Shown: positions 26,067 to 37,122, counted from the stretch's first letter. The stretch is DNA of 64,000 bases from Pseudomonas putida (GCF_028682475.1 NZ_JANHLE010000019.1:48941-112940); one strand, 5' to 3'. The notes: a model not told the origin generated them from the letters alone. Translations and numbers: made by a program.

Positions 26067-26156
26067 ATGTTCTTAGGTAGCTTGATGAACAGCCTGCTGG
26101 CCGCCTACGCCTGTGGTGCCAGCGGTGCGACCTGCGAGTCTGCCCGAGCGGAGTAA
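26067..26156 (+). CDS. Candidate 29-aa small protein
   Basis: Short ORF starting MFLGSLMNSLLAAYACG with two Cys and ending ESARAE. An AGGAG lies 9 bp before the ATG, which is the main support. The first 15 residues are hydrophobic and could be a short membrane helix. It is read in the same direction as the LOG-family gene, 90 bp ahead of it. Unknown; may be a leader or a chance ORF. Confidence 0.4.
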   Translation: MFLGSLMNSLLAAYACGASGATCESARAE

Positions 26157-26245
26157 CAGGCAACCTGCAGTTAATGCCACATTACCGACTTGGAAGCTAC
26201 CGGCCAGCCGCTTACTCTGTGTCCGCTTGTAACCGGAGAGAAGCA

Positions 26246-26833
26246 ATGCCAGTACGTTCCATTTGTGTGTTCTGTGGCGCCAGCACCGGCGTCACCCCGG
26301 CCTACCGGGAAGCGGCCATCGCCCTCGGCCAGGCCATTGCCCAGCGCGGCCTGAACCTGGTCTATGGCGGCGGTGCCGTCGGCTTGATGGGTATCGTCGC
26401 CGACGCGGCCATGGCCGCTGGTGGTGAAGTGATCGGCATCATCCCTCAGGCCTTGAAAGATGCCGAGGTTGGCCACAGCGGCCTGACCCGCCTGGAAGTC
26501 GTCGATGGCATGCACGCGCGCAAAGCGCGCATGGCCGAGCTGAGCGATGCCTTCGTTGCCCTGCCCGGCGGCCTGGGTACGCTGGAAGAATTGTTCGAAG
26601 TCTGGACCTGGGGCCAGTTGGGCTACCACGCCAAACCGTTGGGCCTGCTCGACGTCAACGGTTTCTATAGCAAGCTGGGCAGCTTCCTTGACCACGTCGT
26701 GGAGGAAGGTTTCGTGCGCCCGCAGCATCGCGCCATGCTGCAACTGGCCGACAGCCCCGCCGAGCTGCTGGAGGCCATGGACAGCTACCGGGCACCGGTG
26801 CTGCCCAAGTGGGTCGACAAAAAACCTGACTAG
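26246..26833 (+). CDS. LOG-family protein (cytokinin-riboside-phosphate hydrolase type)
   Basis: A 195-aa Rossmann-like enzyme of the TIGR00730 group, formerly called lysine decarboxylase-like. Hallmark PGGLGTLEE at 107-115, GGGAVGLMG at 41-49 and RKARM at 92-96. Family members cleave nucleoside 5'-monophosphates to base and ribose 5-phosphate. Its natural substrate in bacteria is not settled. Start ATG 26246 has GGAGAG upstream. The stop TAG shares its G with the REP that follows. Confidence 0.9.
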   Translation: MPVRSICVFCGASTGVTPAYREAAIALGQAIAQRGLNLVYGGGAVGLMGIVADAAMAAGGEVIGIIPQALKDAEVGHSGLTRLEVVDGMHARKARMAELSDAFVALPGGLGTLEELFEVWTWGQLGYHAKPLGLLDVNGFYSKLGSFLDHVVEEGFVRPQHRAMLQLADSPAELLEAMDSYRAPVLPKWVDKKPD

Positions 26834-26925
26834 TGGGAGCGGGCTTGCCCCGCGATGAGGCCCGCCCTGACAGCAGCAGATTGGCAGCCTGGACGGGCGT
26901 CTTCGCGGGGCAAGCCCGCTCCTAC
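26833..26925. repeat. REPIN, family A, reversed orientation
   Basis: First arm GTGGGAGCGGGCTTGCCCCGCGAT; second arm TCGCGGGGCAAGCCCGCTC-CTAC. The GTGGG/CCTAC ends face outwards, opposite to most other family A REPINs here. Lies between convergent LOG and ygiQ genes. Confidence 0.88.
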
Positions 26926-26934
26926 CGGGTCAGA

Positions 26935-29241
<2,307 letters not shown>

Positions 29242-29295
29242 GTCAGTGACCGGTGGCTAATCGATGAAAAATCGCGGGCGCGGAATATAGCACAA

Positions 29296-29338
29296 AAATT
29301 GACCAATTCCGACGCTAAAGGTCGGAATAGGTCAATTT
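29296..29338 (-). terminator. Strong terminator after dnaB
   Basis: A long stem (AAATTGACC..ATTCCGAC paired with GTCGGAAT..GGTCAATTT, with a GCTAAAG loop) followed by TTTTTG on the minus strand. It ends 4 bp past the dnaB stop. Confidence 0.88.
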
Positions 29339-29341
29339 GCC

Positions 29342-30739
29342 TTATTCGTCGTCGTCGAAGTTGTAACTACCCGGCGCCAGGTTTTCGAAGCGCGTGTACT
29401 TACCGATGAAGGCCAAACGGATAAAGCCGATCGGGCCGTTCCGCTGCTTGCCGATGATGATCTCGGCGATGCCCTTGTGCTCGGTTTCCGGGTGATAGAC
29501 CTCGTCGCGGTAAACGAACATGATCACGTCGGCGTCCTGCTCGATTGCACCGGACTCACGCAAGTCGGAGTTCACCGGACGCTTGTTCGGCCGCTGCTCG
29601 AGGGAGCGGTTGAGCTGCGACAAGGCCACCACCGGGCAGTTGAACTCTTTGGCCAGGGCCTTGAGCGAGCGGGAGATCTCGGAAATCTCGTTGGTGCGGT
29701 TGTCGCCGCTGGAACCGGGGATCTGCATCAGCTGCAGGTAGTCGATCATGATCAGGCCGACTTCGCCGTGCTCACGCACCAGGCGCCGGGTACGGGCGCG
29801 CATTTCCGACGGGCTGATGCCGGCGGTATCGTCGATGAACAACTTGCGGTCGTTGAGCAGGTTGACCGCCGAGGTCAGGCGCGGCCAGTCGTCGTCTTCG
29901 AGCTGACCGGAACGCACCTTGGTCTGGTCGATGCGGCCCAGGGACGAGAGCATACGCATGATCAGCGATTCACCTGGCATCTCCAGGGAGTACACCAGCA
30001 CCGCCTTGTCGCTGCGCAACACGGCGTTCTCCACCAGGTTCATGGCGAAGGTGGTCTTACCCATGGACGGACGGCCGGCGACGATGATCAGGTCGGCCGG
30101 CTGCAGGCCGCTGGTCTTCTCGTCGAGGTCGGTGTAGCCGGTGGACAGGCCGGTGATCGCACTGTCGGTGTTGAACAGCGTGTCGATACGGTCGATGGCC
30201 TTGGTCAGCAAGTCGTTGACGCCCACCGGACCACCGGTCTTGGGCCGCGCTTCGGCGATCTGGAAGATCTGCCGTTCGGCTTCATCGAGGATCTCGGCGG
30301 CGTTACGCCCCTGAGGGTTGAAGGCGCTGTCGGCGATCTCGTTGCTGATGCTGATCAGCTGGCGCAGGGTCGCACGCTCGCGGATGATCGCGGCATAGGC
30401 CTTGATGTTGGCCACCGACGGGGTGTTCTTGGCCAGTTCGCCCAAGTAGCCGAGGCCACCGATTTGCGAGCTCAGCCCTTCCTTGTCCAGCTGCTCGTGC
30501 AGCGTCACCACGTCGAACGGGGCGTTCTGATCGGCGAGCTTGTGGATGGCGCGGAAGATCAAGCGGTGGTCATGCCGGTAGAAGTCGCCATCGGAGACTT
30601 GATCGAGCACTCGCTCCCAGGCGTTGTTGTCCAGCATCAGGCCACCGAGCACGGCCTGTTCGGCCTCGATGGAATGCGGCGGCACCTTCAGGGCAGAGGT
30701 TTGCAGATCATATTGCTCGGGGGCGGTTATCTCGTTCAT
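29342..30739 (-). CDS. dnaB: Replicative DNA helicase DnaB
   Basis: A 465-aa hexameric helicase that unwinds DNA at the fork. N-terminal DnaG-interaction domain (about 20-125), then a RecA-like core with Walker A AGRPSMGKTT (221-230) and the MIDYLQLM Walker B-like strand. ATG 30739 is used (MNEITAPEQYDLQT); a GTG two codons upstream (30745) is also possible. Located just past the rplI operon, and set apart by its own terminator. Confidence 0.97.
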   Translation of the reverse strand: MNEITAPEQYDLQTSALKVPPHSIEAEQAVLGGLMLDNNAWERVLDQVSDGDFYRHDHRLIFRAIHKLADQNAPFDVVTLHEQLDKEGLSSQIGGLGYLGELAKNTPSVANIKAYAAIIRERATLRQLISISNEIADSAFNPQGRNAAEILDEAERQIFQIAEARPKTGGPVGVNDLLTKAIDRIDTLFNTDSAITGLSTGYTDLDEKTSGLQPADLIIVAGRPSMGKTTFAMNLVENAVLRSDKAVLVYSLEMPGESLIMRMLSSLGRIDQTKVRSGQLEDDDWPRLTSAVNLLNDRKLFIDDTAGISPSEMRARTRRLVREHGEVGLIMIDYLQLMQIPGSSGDNRTNEISEISRSLKALAKEFNCPVVALSQLNRSLEQRPNKRPVNSDLRESGAIEQDADVIMFVYRDEVYHPETEHKGIAEIIIGKQRNGPIGFIRLAFIGKYTRFENLAPGSYNFDDDE

Positions 30740-30774
30740 GGCCACGCAGGAATCAGGGTGATGAAAAAGACAAA

Positions 30775-30804
30775 GGGCACGACCTGCAAAGCAGGATCGT
30801 GCCC
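30775..30804 (-). terminator. Terminator after rplI
   Basis: Stem GGGCACGA..CCTGC-AAA-GCAGG..TCGTGCCC followed by TTTGTCTTTTTC on the minus strand, closing the ribosomal operon before dnaB. Confidence 0.8.
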
Positions 30805-30849
30805 GATGTTAACCGGCTGACACGCAGGGTGCCAGCCGATTGGTCCAGC

Positions 30850-31296
30850 TTAGGCTGCGACAACAACCACGCGAACGGTGGCTTCAACGTCGCTGTGCAG
30901 GTGCACGGCAACGTCGTATTCGCCGACGTTACGGATGGTGCCGTTCGGCAGACGAACTTCAGCTTTGGCCACTTCAACGCCAGAGGCGGTCAGGGCGTCA
31001 GCGATGTCGTGGGTGCCGATCGAACCGAACAGCTTGCCTTCGTCACCGGCGGTGGCAGTGATGGTCACTTCCAGCTCAGCCAGTTGGGCAGCGCGAGTTT
31101 CGGCCGAAGCTTTTTTCTCTGCAGCGATTTTTTCCAGCTCAGCACGACGCTCTTCGAACGCAGCCAGGTTGGCAGCGGTAGCAGCGGTGGCTTTGCCGAA
31201 TGGCAGCAGGAAGTTACGACCGTAACCGGCCTTAACATTTACCTTGTCGCCCAGGTTGCCCAGGTTGGCGACTTTTTCCAGCAGGATCAGTTCCAT
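30850..31296 (-). CDS. rplI: 50S ribosomal protein L9
   Basis: Complete 148-aa L9. N-terminal domain MELILLEKVANLGNLGDKVNVKAGYGRNFLLPFGKA binds 23S rRNA; a long linker helix (EERRAELEKIAAEKKASAETRA) leads to the C-terminal domain. Last gene of rpsF-rpsR-DUF2232-rplI. Confidence 0.98.
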   Translation of the reverse strand: MELILLEKVANLGNLGDKVNVKAGYGRNFLLPFGKATAATAANLAAFEERRAELEKIAAEKKASAETRAAQLAELEVTITATAGDEGKLFGSIGTHDIADALTASGVEVAKAEVRLPNGTIRNVGEYDVAVHLHSDVEATVRVVVVAA

Positions 31297-31317
31297 TTGG
31301 TAATAACCTCTTAACTT

Positions 31318-32217
31318 TTAACCTTCACCGTTCGCGGAATCGTTATCGGCACCTTTTGGGGGCGCCTTGCGACCGCGAAAATCAATCAGGCTGTCGACAA
31401 TGGCCAAAACCACGAGCAACGGATAAGTCAGCTGCATGAACAGCAGCAGCGTCACGTACATCCCGACCAACCAGAATTTGCCCAGTCGTCCTTGCGCCAC
31501 CAGCCCATGCATCAGGGCAAGCCCTGCAAACATCAGCGGTACGCTGCACAGGGGCGTCAACATCGCCAGCTCAGGACCGAAATTCGGCCCCACCAGCATG
31601 AGCACCACCAGTACCAGCGTCGGCACCAGGGGAAGCCTGACCGCTTGAAACTCGCGACCAAAACCTCCCGGGTTATACAACACTGCCTGCCAGTAACGAC
31701 CCAACATCAGGGCCAGCACACTGACGGCTTGCAACAATGCCGCTATCAGGCCGTTGAGCACCGGTGCGATCAGGCTGCCCAGGCGGGCCCGCTCCTCTAC
31801 CGACAACTGCTGGTAGAGACCGTCGAGCATCTGCGGCAGGGCTTTTTCAAGCGCTCCAGCCAGAGCTTCGATCGGTTCGCGGAACACCGAACCCAGAACC
31901 ACGCCATACACCAGGCCCATGGCGATGCTGAACAACAGCACCCGGTTCCAGGACTGCCCGGCGCGCAACAGCGCAGCCAGCCCCAGCGTCCCCAGCAACA
32001 CCATCAAGGTGCGCGGCTCGCCGAAGAACCACCAGGCCATCGCCGGCAATAATGCCCAGGCGAGGACTCCGGAGGCGTCCTTGAAACCGCGCCGCAGGAA
32101 CACCAGGCTCCCGGCGGCGGCACTCAACCAGAACAACAGCGGCAACGCCGCACAACCCACCACCACCAGGGTGGCTTGCACGCGACCGCGCATGATGAAA
32201 TCAGCTAAGGCGCGCAT
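31318..32217 (-). CDS. DUF2232 (YybS-like) membrane protein
   Basis: A 299-aa inner-membrane protein with about eight helices. DUF2232/YybS genes sit between rpsR and rplI in Pseudomonas; their function is unknown. It begins 36 bp after rpsR and ends 21 bp before rplI, so it is part of the ribosomal transcript. The C-terminal tail is short, charged and cytoplasmic (FRGRKAPPKGADNDSANGEG). Confidence 0.85.
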   Translation of the reverse strand: MRALADFIMRGRVQATLVVVGCAALPLLFWLSAAAGSLVFLRRGFKDASGVLAWALLPAMAWWFFGEPRTLMVLLGTLGLAALLRAGQSWNRVLLFSIAMGLVYGVVLGSVFREPIEALAGALEKALPQMLDGLYQQLSVEERARLGSLIAPVLNGLIAALLQAVSVLALMLGRYWQAVLYNPGGFGREFQAVRLPLVPTLVLVVLMLVGPNFGPELAMLTPLCSVPLMFAGLALMHGLVAQGRLGKFWLVGMYVTLLLFMQLTYPLLVVLAIVDSLIDFRGRKAPPKGADNDSANGEG

Positions 32218-32253
32218 GCATTCTATCCTTTGCTACTTGTCGACGACCCGGTC

Positions 32254-32484
32254 TCAGCGGCCGTGGCTGTCGGTGTAGGGCAGCAGGGCCAGGAAGCGGG
32301 CGCGCTTGATAGCGGTAGCCAGCTGACGCTGATAACGAGCTTTGGTACCGGTGATACGGCTTGGAACGATCTTGCCGGTTTCGGATACGTAAGCTTTCAG
32401 GGTGTTGAGATCTTTGTAATCGATCTCTTTCACGTCTTCAGCAGTGAAGCGGCAGAATTTACGACGACGGAAGAAACGTGCCAT
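32254..32484 (-). CDS. rpsR: 30S ribosomal protein S18
   Basis: 76-aa S18, with MARFFRRRKFCRFTAE at the start and the conserved TKARYQRQLATAIKRARFLALLPYTD end. It pairs with S6 in the small-subunit platform; the S6 gene lies just upstream in the same operon. Confidence 0.98.
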   Translation of the reverse strand: MARFFRRRKFCRFTAEDVKEIDYKDLNTLKAYVSETGKIVPSRITGTKARYQRQLATAIKRARFLALLPYTDSHGR

Positions 32485-32512
32485 GTAATAGGCTCCTCAA
32501 AAGGTCCGTGGA

Positions 32513-32938
32513 TTACTCGTCAGCGTTATCGCTGTTGTCGCTGTCATTGCTGTCGTCGCCATCGGCGCTGTCAGCATGCTCAGGACGGTCGCGACGCTCA
32601 CGGCGCTCACTGCGGTTTTCTTCAGCCTTGAGCATCTCGGACTGGCCGGTGACGGCTTCGTCGCGACGGATGACCAGGTTACGGATCACGGCATCGTTGT
32701 AGCGGAAGTTGTCTTCCAGCTCGGCCAGGGCCTTGCCGGTGCACTCAACGTTCAGCATCACGTAGTGAGCCTTGTGAACATTGTTGATTGCGTAGGCCAG
32801 TTGACGACGGCCCCAGTCTTCCAGACGGTGGATCTTGCCGCCGTCTTCTTCGATCAGCTTGGTGTAACGCTCAACCATGCCGCCGACTTGCTCGCTCTGG
32901 TCAGGGTGGACCAGAAAGATGATTTCGTAATGACGCAT
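32513..32938 (-). CDS. rpsF: 30S ribosomal protein S6 with acidic C-terminal tail
   Basis: 141-aa S6, first gene of the operon. Core MRHYEIIFLVHPDQSEQVGGMVERY to about residue 100. The last ~30 residues are an Asp/Ser/Asn-rich tail ending NADE. E. coli S6 has a poly-Glu tail added by RimK, and Pseudomonas RimK is recalled as modifying RpsF. Length is near the upper end for the family. Confidence 0.97.
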   Translation of the reverse strand: MRHYEIIFLVHPDQSEQVGGMVERYTKLIEEDGGKIHRLEDWGRRQLAYAINNVHKAHYVMLNVECTGKALAELEDNFRYNDAVIRNLVIRRDEAVTGQSEMLKAEENRSERRERRDRPEHADSADGDDSNDSDNSDNADE

Positions 32939-33056
32939 GAATGCTCCTTACGGGTTGTAGTCTGCCACCAGAGTGGTCAGACAAGGAGTGAATGACACTG
33001 TATGTCTTGCCTTGGGTGAAGGCGCGTGAACGCCTGCCAACATGGCAAGGGGCGCA

Positions 33057-33085
33057 ATTGTAGAGAAGCGCCAGGGGACAAGCAA
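33057..33085 (-). promoter_or_regulatory. Possible sigma-70 promoter for the rpsF operon
   Basis: TTGCTT, 17-bp spacer, TACAAT on the minus strand. The -10 matches five of six, the -35 only three of six. About 120 bp upstream of rpsF. Confidence 0.4.
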
Positions 33086-33124
33086 GGGAATTGGTGAATT
33101 ATTGAGCAGCACCGCGTTGATGCT

Positions 33125-33195
33125 ATCGCCGGCAAGGCCGGCTCCCACAGGGGCAGGTGCAGCCCATTCTTGTGGGAGCCGGCATTGCCGGCGAT
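33125..33195. repeat. REPIN, family B, between rlmB and the rpsF promoter
   Basis: ATCGCCGGCAAGGCCGGCTC and GAGCCGGCATTGCCGGCGAT arms, with the CCCAC/GTGGG ends facing inwards. It lies downstream of rlmB and upstream of the rpsF promoter on the same strand. Confidence 0.9.
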
Positions 33196-33221
33196 GGGCT
33201 GCAAACGCAGCCCCGGGAAGA

Positions 33222-33974
33222 TCAACCTTTGGCTTTGGCGTTACGCTGACGAACGGCTTCAAACAGGCAGACACCAGTCGCCACCGACACGTTCAGGCTG
33301 CTGACGCTACCGGCCATCGGCAGTTTGACCAGAAAATCACAGTGTTCACGGGTCAGGCGGCGCATACCCTTGCCTTCGGCGCCCATGATCAGGATGGTCG
33401 GCCCGGTCAGATCTTGCTGGTACAGCTCCTGCTCGGCCTCTCCTGCGGTACCGACAACCCACAGGCCACGTTGCTGGAGTTTCTCCAGCGTGCGTGCAAG
33501 GTTGGTCACGGCCACCAGCGGTATCACTTCAGCAGCGCCGCAGGCAACTTTGCGCACCGCCGGGGTCAGGGTTGCCGACTTGTCCTTGGGCACGATCACC
33601 GCCAGGGCACCAGCAGCATCGGCGGTACGCAAGCATGCACCAAGGTTGTGCGGGTCGGTTACACCGTCGAGCACCAGAATCAGCGGCGCGCCTTCGCTGC
33701 GATCGAGCAGCTCTTCAAGCATCGCCTCGCCCCACACCTGGCTCGGGCTGACCTCAGCCACCACACCCTGGTGCACGCCTTCGACCCAGGCGTCCATCTC
33801 ACGGCGCTCGGCCTGACCAACGGCAACCCGGTTCTGCCCGGCCAGGTCAACAATGACCTGCACGCGCGGATCGCTACGCCCCTCCGACAACCAGATCTGC
33901 TTGACCCGCTTGGGGTGGTGACGCAACAGGGCTTCTACGGCGTGAACGCCGTAGATCTTTTCCAACTGACTCAT
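33222..33974 (-). CDS. rlmB: 23S rRNA 2'-O-methyltransferase RlmB
   Basis: 250-aa SPOUT (SpoU) enzyme that methylates Gm2251 of 23S rRNA. The family motifs are GVTDPHNLGACLRTADA (motif 1), IMGAEGKGMRRLT (motif 2) and GSVSSLNVSVATGVCLFEA (motif 3, knot). Start overlaps the end of rnr by 4 bp, so translation is coupled, as in other gamma-proteobacteria. Confidence 0.97.
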   Translation of the reverse strand: MSQLEKIYGVHAVEALLRHHPKRVKQIWLSEGRSDPRVQVIVDLAGQNRVAVGQAERREMDAWVEGVHQGVVAEVSPSQVWGEAMLEELLDRSEGAPLILVLDGVTDPHNLGACLRTADAAGALAVIVPKDKSATLTPAVRKVACGAAEVIPLVAVTNLARTLEKLQQRGLWVVGTAGEAEQELYQQDLTGPTILIMGAEGKGMRRLTREHCDFLVKLPMAGSVSSLNVSVATGVCLFEAVRQRNAKAKG

Positions 33975-36562
33975 GACTTGGCCTTGGGTTTACGGGATCC
34001 AGAGCCTGCCTTTGGCGGCCCCTTGCGATGCTTGCTCGGTTTCTCCGACGACTTGCCGCCTTTGGAAGCCGGCTTGCCGCTGGCGTGCTTGGCATCGGAC
34101 ATCAGCGCCTTCTTCATTTCCCGGCTTTTGCGTACTTCGGCGTTTTTCGCCGCGGCATGCGAAGGGAAGTAAGCTTCGGCGGTTTCGTTCTTTTTGCTCC
34201 GGCGCGCAGGCTCGGCCTTGGTCACTTCGGTCTTGTCGAGCACCGGCACAGACTTGCCGTCTTTCGGGCTCACGCCTTCAGCACGCTGCTTGCGGCCAAT
34301 CGGCGCCTTCAGGGTGTTCTCGGCCATCTCGAAGTCGATCTTGCGCTGCTCGAGGTCGACGCGCATTACCCGCACTTCAACGGTATCGCCCAGGCGGAAG
34401 CTGCGACCGGTGCGCTCACCGGCCAGGCGGTGGTGCACAGGGTCGAAGTGGTAGTAATCGCCCGGCAAGGCGCTGACATGCACCATGCCTTCGACGTAGA
34501 TGTCGGTCAGCTCGACGAACAGGCCAAAGCCGGTCACTGCGGTGATCACACCCGGGAAGCTCTCGCCAACGCGGTCTTTCATGTACTCGCACTTGAGCCA
34601 ATTGACCACGTCGCGGGTGGCCTCGTCGGCGCGGCGCTCGCTCATCGAGCACTGCTCGCCGAGCTGCTCCAGGGTCGGCTCGTCGTACGGATAGATGCGT
34701 GCCTTGGGGATGCTCATGGCACCGGCGCGCTTGACGTGCGGGGTTTCCTGGCGCGAACGGATCACGCTGCGGATCGCCCGGTGGGTCAACAGGTCCGGGT
34801 AACGGCGAATCGGCGAGGTGAAATGGGTGTACGCCTCGTAGTTCAAGCCGAAGTGGCCGTTGTTCTCGGCGCTGTACACCGCCTGGCTCAGAGAGCGCAG
34901 CATCACGGTCTGGATCAGGTGGAAGTCCGGACGACCGGCGATACCTGCCAGCAGCGCCTGGTAATCCTTCGGCGACGGACCGTCTTTGCCTTTGTGCAGC
35001 GACAGCCCCAGCTCACCGAGGAAGGCGCGCAGTTTTTCCAGACGCTCCGGCGGCGGACCGTCGTGAACCCGGTACAGCGCCGGGATTTCGTGCTTCTTGA
35101 GGAACTCGGCGGTGGCCACGTTGGCCGCCAGCATGCATTCCTCGATCAGCTTGTGGGCGTCGTTGCGCACGGTCGGCCGAATTTCGGCAATCTTGCGCTC
35201 GGAGCCGAAGATGATCCGGGTTTCCTGGGTTTCGAAGTCGATCGCGCCACGGGTATGACGGGCCGCCAACAGCACCTTGTACAGCGCATAGAGCTGCTTG
35301 AGGTCCGGTACCACGTCGCTGTACTGCTCGCGCAGGGCTTTGCCTTCACGGGTACGGGCGTGCTCGAGCATGCTGCTGACCTTGTTATAGGTCAGGCGCG
35401 CGTGGGAGTGGATCACCGCTTCGTAGAACTGGTAATCAACCATCTGCCCGGACTTGTTGATGGTCATTTCACAGACCATCGCCAAGCGGTCGACGTGCGG
35501 GTTCAGCGAGCACAGGCCGTTGGAGAGTTCTTCTGGCAGCATCGGAATGACGCGCTCGGGGAAGTACACCGAGTTGCCACGCACCTGGGCTTCGGCATCC
35601 AGGGCCGAGCCCAGGCGCACGTAGCTGGACACGTCGGCGATCGCCACGTACAGGCGCCAGCCACCGGAGAACAGGCGCAGTTTGCCCAGGCTCTCGCAGT
35701 ACACCGCATCGTCAAAGTCGCGCGCGTCTTCGCCGTCGATGGTGACGAACGGCAGGTGGCGCAGGTCGACGCGATGCTCTTTGTCTTTCTCTTCGACTTC
35801 CGGCTTGAGCTTGCGTGCTTCCTTGATCACGGCCTCTGGCCAGACATGCGGAATATCGTAGCTGCGCAGCGCAACGTCGATTTCCATGCCCGGCGCCATG
35901 TAGTTGCCGATCACTTCAGTGACATCGCCCTGGGGCTGGAAGCGCGGGGTTGGCCAGTGGGTGATCTTCACCTCGACGAACTGACCGATCTTCGCACCAC
36001 CGTTACGACCCGGAGTGATCAGCACTTCCTGCTGAACCTTGGGGTTGTCCGGGGTGACGAAGCCGATACCGCCTTCTTCGAAGTAGCGGCCAACGATGCT
36101 TTCGTGGGCACGCGAGATCACTTCGACCACCACACCTTCGCGGCGGCCACGACGGTCCAGGCCGGAGACCCGGGCCAGGGCACGGTCGCCATCGAACACC
36201 AGGCGCATCTGTGCCGGGCTGAGGAACAGGTCGTCGCTGCCGTCATCCGGGATCAGGAAGCCGAAGCCGTCGCGGTGGCCGGCAATGCGGCCGAGGATCA
36301 GGTCGAGCTTGTCTACCGGGGCATACGTGCCGCGCCGGGTATAGATCAGCTGACCGTCGCGCTCCATCGCGCGCAGGCGGCGGCGCAGGGCTTCGATCTG
36401 GTCTTCGGTGGTAAGACCGAACTCTTCGACCAGTTGCTCACGGGCAGCCGGCGAGCCGCGCTCGTCCAGACGCTGCAGGATCAGCTCACGGCTAGGAATA
36501 GGGTTTTCGTATTTTTCCGCTTCACGAGCGGCCTCGGGATCGAGGGTCTGCCAATCGGCCAT
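33971..36562 (-). CDS. rnr: Ribonuclease R
   Basis: 863-aa 3'-5' exoribonuclease that degrades structured RNA. N-terminal HTH region (about 25-80), cold-shock domains, RNB catalytic stretch DGEDARDFDDA (276-286) with the Asp cluster for Mg, a C-terminal S1 domain (about 640-725) and a long Lys/Ser-rich tail, all in the usual order. Coupled to rlmB. Confidence 0.97.
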   Translation of the reverse strand: MADWQTLDPEAAREAEKYENPIPSRELILQRLDERGSPAAREQLVEEFGLTTEDQIEALRRRLRAMERDGQLIYTRRGTYAPVDKLDLILGRIAGHRDGFGFLIPDDGSDDLFLSPAQMRLVFDGDRALARVSGLDRRGRREGVVVEVISRAHESIVGRYFEEGGIGFVTPDNPKVQQEVLITPGRNGGAKIGQFVEVKITHWPTPRFQPQGDVTEVIGNYMAPGMEIDVALRSYDIPHVWPEAVIKEARKLKPEVEEKDKEHRVDLRHLPFVTIDGEDARDFDDAVYCESLGKLRLFSGGWRLYVAIADVSSYVRLGSALDAEAQVRGNSVYFPERVIPMLPEELSNGLCSLNPHVDRLAMVCEMTINKSGQMVDYQFYEAVIHSHARLTYNKVSSMLEHARTREGKALREQYSDVVPDLKQLYALYKVLLAARHTRGAIDFETQETRIIFGSERKIAEIRPTVRNDAHKLIEECMLAANVATAEFLKKHEIPALYRVHDGPPPERLEKLRAFLGELGLSLHKGKDGPSPKDYQALLAGIAGRPDFHLIQTVMLRSLSQAVYSAENNGHFGLNYEAYTHFTSPIRRYPDLLTHRAIRSVIRSRQETPHVKRAGAMSIPKARIYPYDEPTLEQLGEQCSMSERRADEATRDVVNWLKCEYMKDRVGESFPGVITAVTGFGLFVELTDIYVEGMVHVSALPGDYYHFDPVHHRLAGERTGRSFRLGDTVEVRVMRVDLEQRKIDFEMAENTLKAPIGRKQRAEGVSPKDGKSVPVLDKTEVTKAEPARRSKKNETAEAYFPSHAAAKNAEVRKSREMKKALMSDAKHASGKPASKGGKSSEKPSKHRKGPPKAGSGSRKPKAKS

Positions 36563-36723
36563 TAGGAGGGGTTCACCTTGTCTATATAAGGGTTAGTTTG
36601 GCATAGGCGTATTGAAACCGGAAATTTCAGGCTTGGACAGCCCTCTCAGAGCCCCCTGGATGCTGCCAAAACCATCATAAGGAACAACGACTTGAATTTT
36701 TTAAGATTTTTTTTGAACGGGGC

Positions 36724-36752
36724 TTTACAGCGCTCAGAGGCATCCGTATAGT
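36724..36752 (+). promoter_or_regulatory. Sigma-70 promoter for the tRNA-Leu pair
   Basis: TTTACA, 17-bp spacer, TATAGT, close to consensus, followed by GCGC-rich discriminator sequence typical of stringently controlled stable-RNA promoters. About 78 bp upstream of the first tRNA. Confidence 0.72.
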
Positions 36753-36829
36753 GCGCACCACAACGACGGACACCGTCGTTATAGTTGAGATGCAACCTGA
36801 TGTGAAGCATCATGTGACCTCAGCGAAAT

Positions 36830-36916
36830 GCCCAGATGGTGAAATTGGTAGACACGCCAGCTTCAGGTGCTGGTGACCTTACGGTCGTGGAAGTTCGAGT
36901 CTTCTTCTGGGCACCA
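36830..36916 (+). tRNA. tRNA-Leu(CAG), copy 1
   Basis: 87-nt tRNA with encoded CCA. The acceptor pairs GCCCAGA with TCTGGGC. The anticodon stem is CCAGC/GCTGG around TT-CAG-GT, so the anticodon is CAG (reads CUG). A long variable arm, as expected for Leu. Confidence 0.97.
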
Positions 36917-37003
36917 ATTTCAAATCTTAGAACTGCCCCGCGCTTCTGAGATTTAATGCAACACGCTACACTGTTTTCGTTACAAGCTACACCGCTTCAT
37001 TTT

Positions 37004-37090
37004 GCCCAGATGGTGAAATTGGTAGACACGCCAGCTTCAGGTGCTGGTGACCTTACGGTCGTGGAAGTTCGAGTCTTCTTCTGGGCACCA
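37004..37090 (+). tRNA. tRNA-Leu(CAG), copy 2
   Basis: Identical in sequence to copy 1 and separated from it by 87 bp of unrelated sequence. CUG is by far the preferred Leu codon in these genes, which explains the doubled gene. Probably one transcript from the shared promoter. Confidence 0.97.
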
Positions 37091-37100
37091 ATTTAGATCA

Positions 37101-37122
37101 AACCCGCGAAAGCGGGTTTTTT
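37101..37122 (+). terminator. Terminator after the tRNA pair
   Basis: AACCCGC-GAAA-GCGGGTT stem, then TTTTTT. Classic rho-independent form. Confidence 0.9.

Larger units (their letters stand above)
25872..26245. other. Intergenic region between divergent azu and LOG-family gene
   Basis: Contains the Anr-type box for azu and a 29-codon ORF on the + strand. I see no RNA gene or terminator structure in the rest. Confidence 0.5.

Noticed and set aside
34028..36565. 845-codon open frame on the + strand
   Set aside because: Antisense to rnr. No domain is visible and the composition is that of a reverse-frame shadow.
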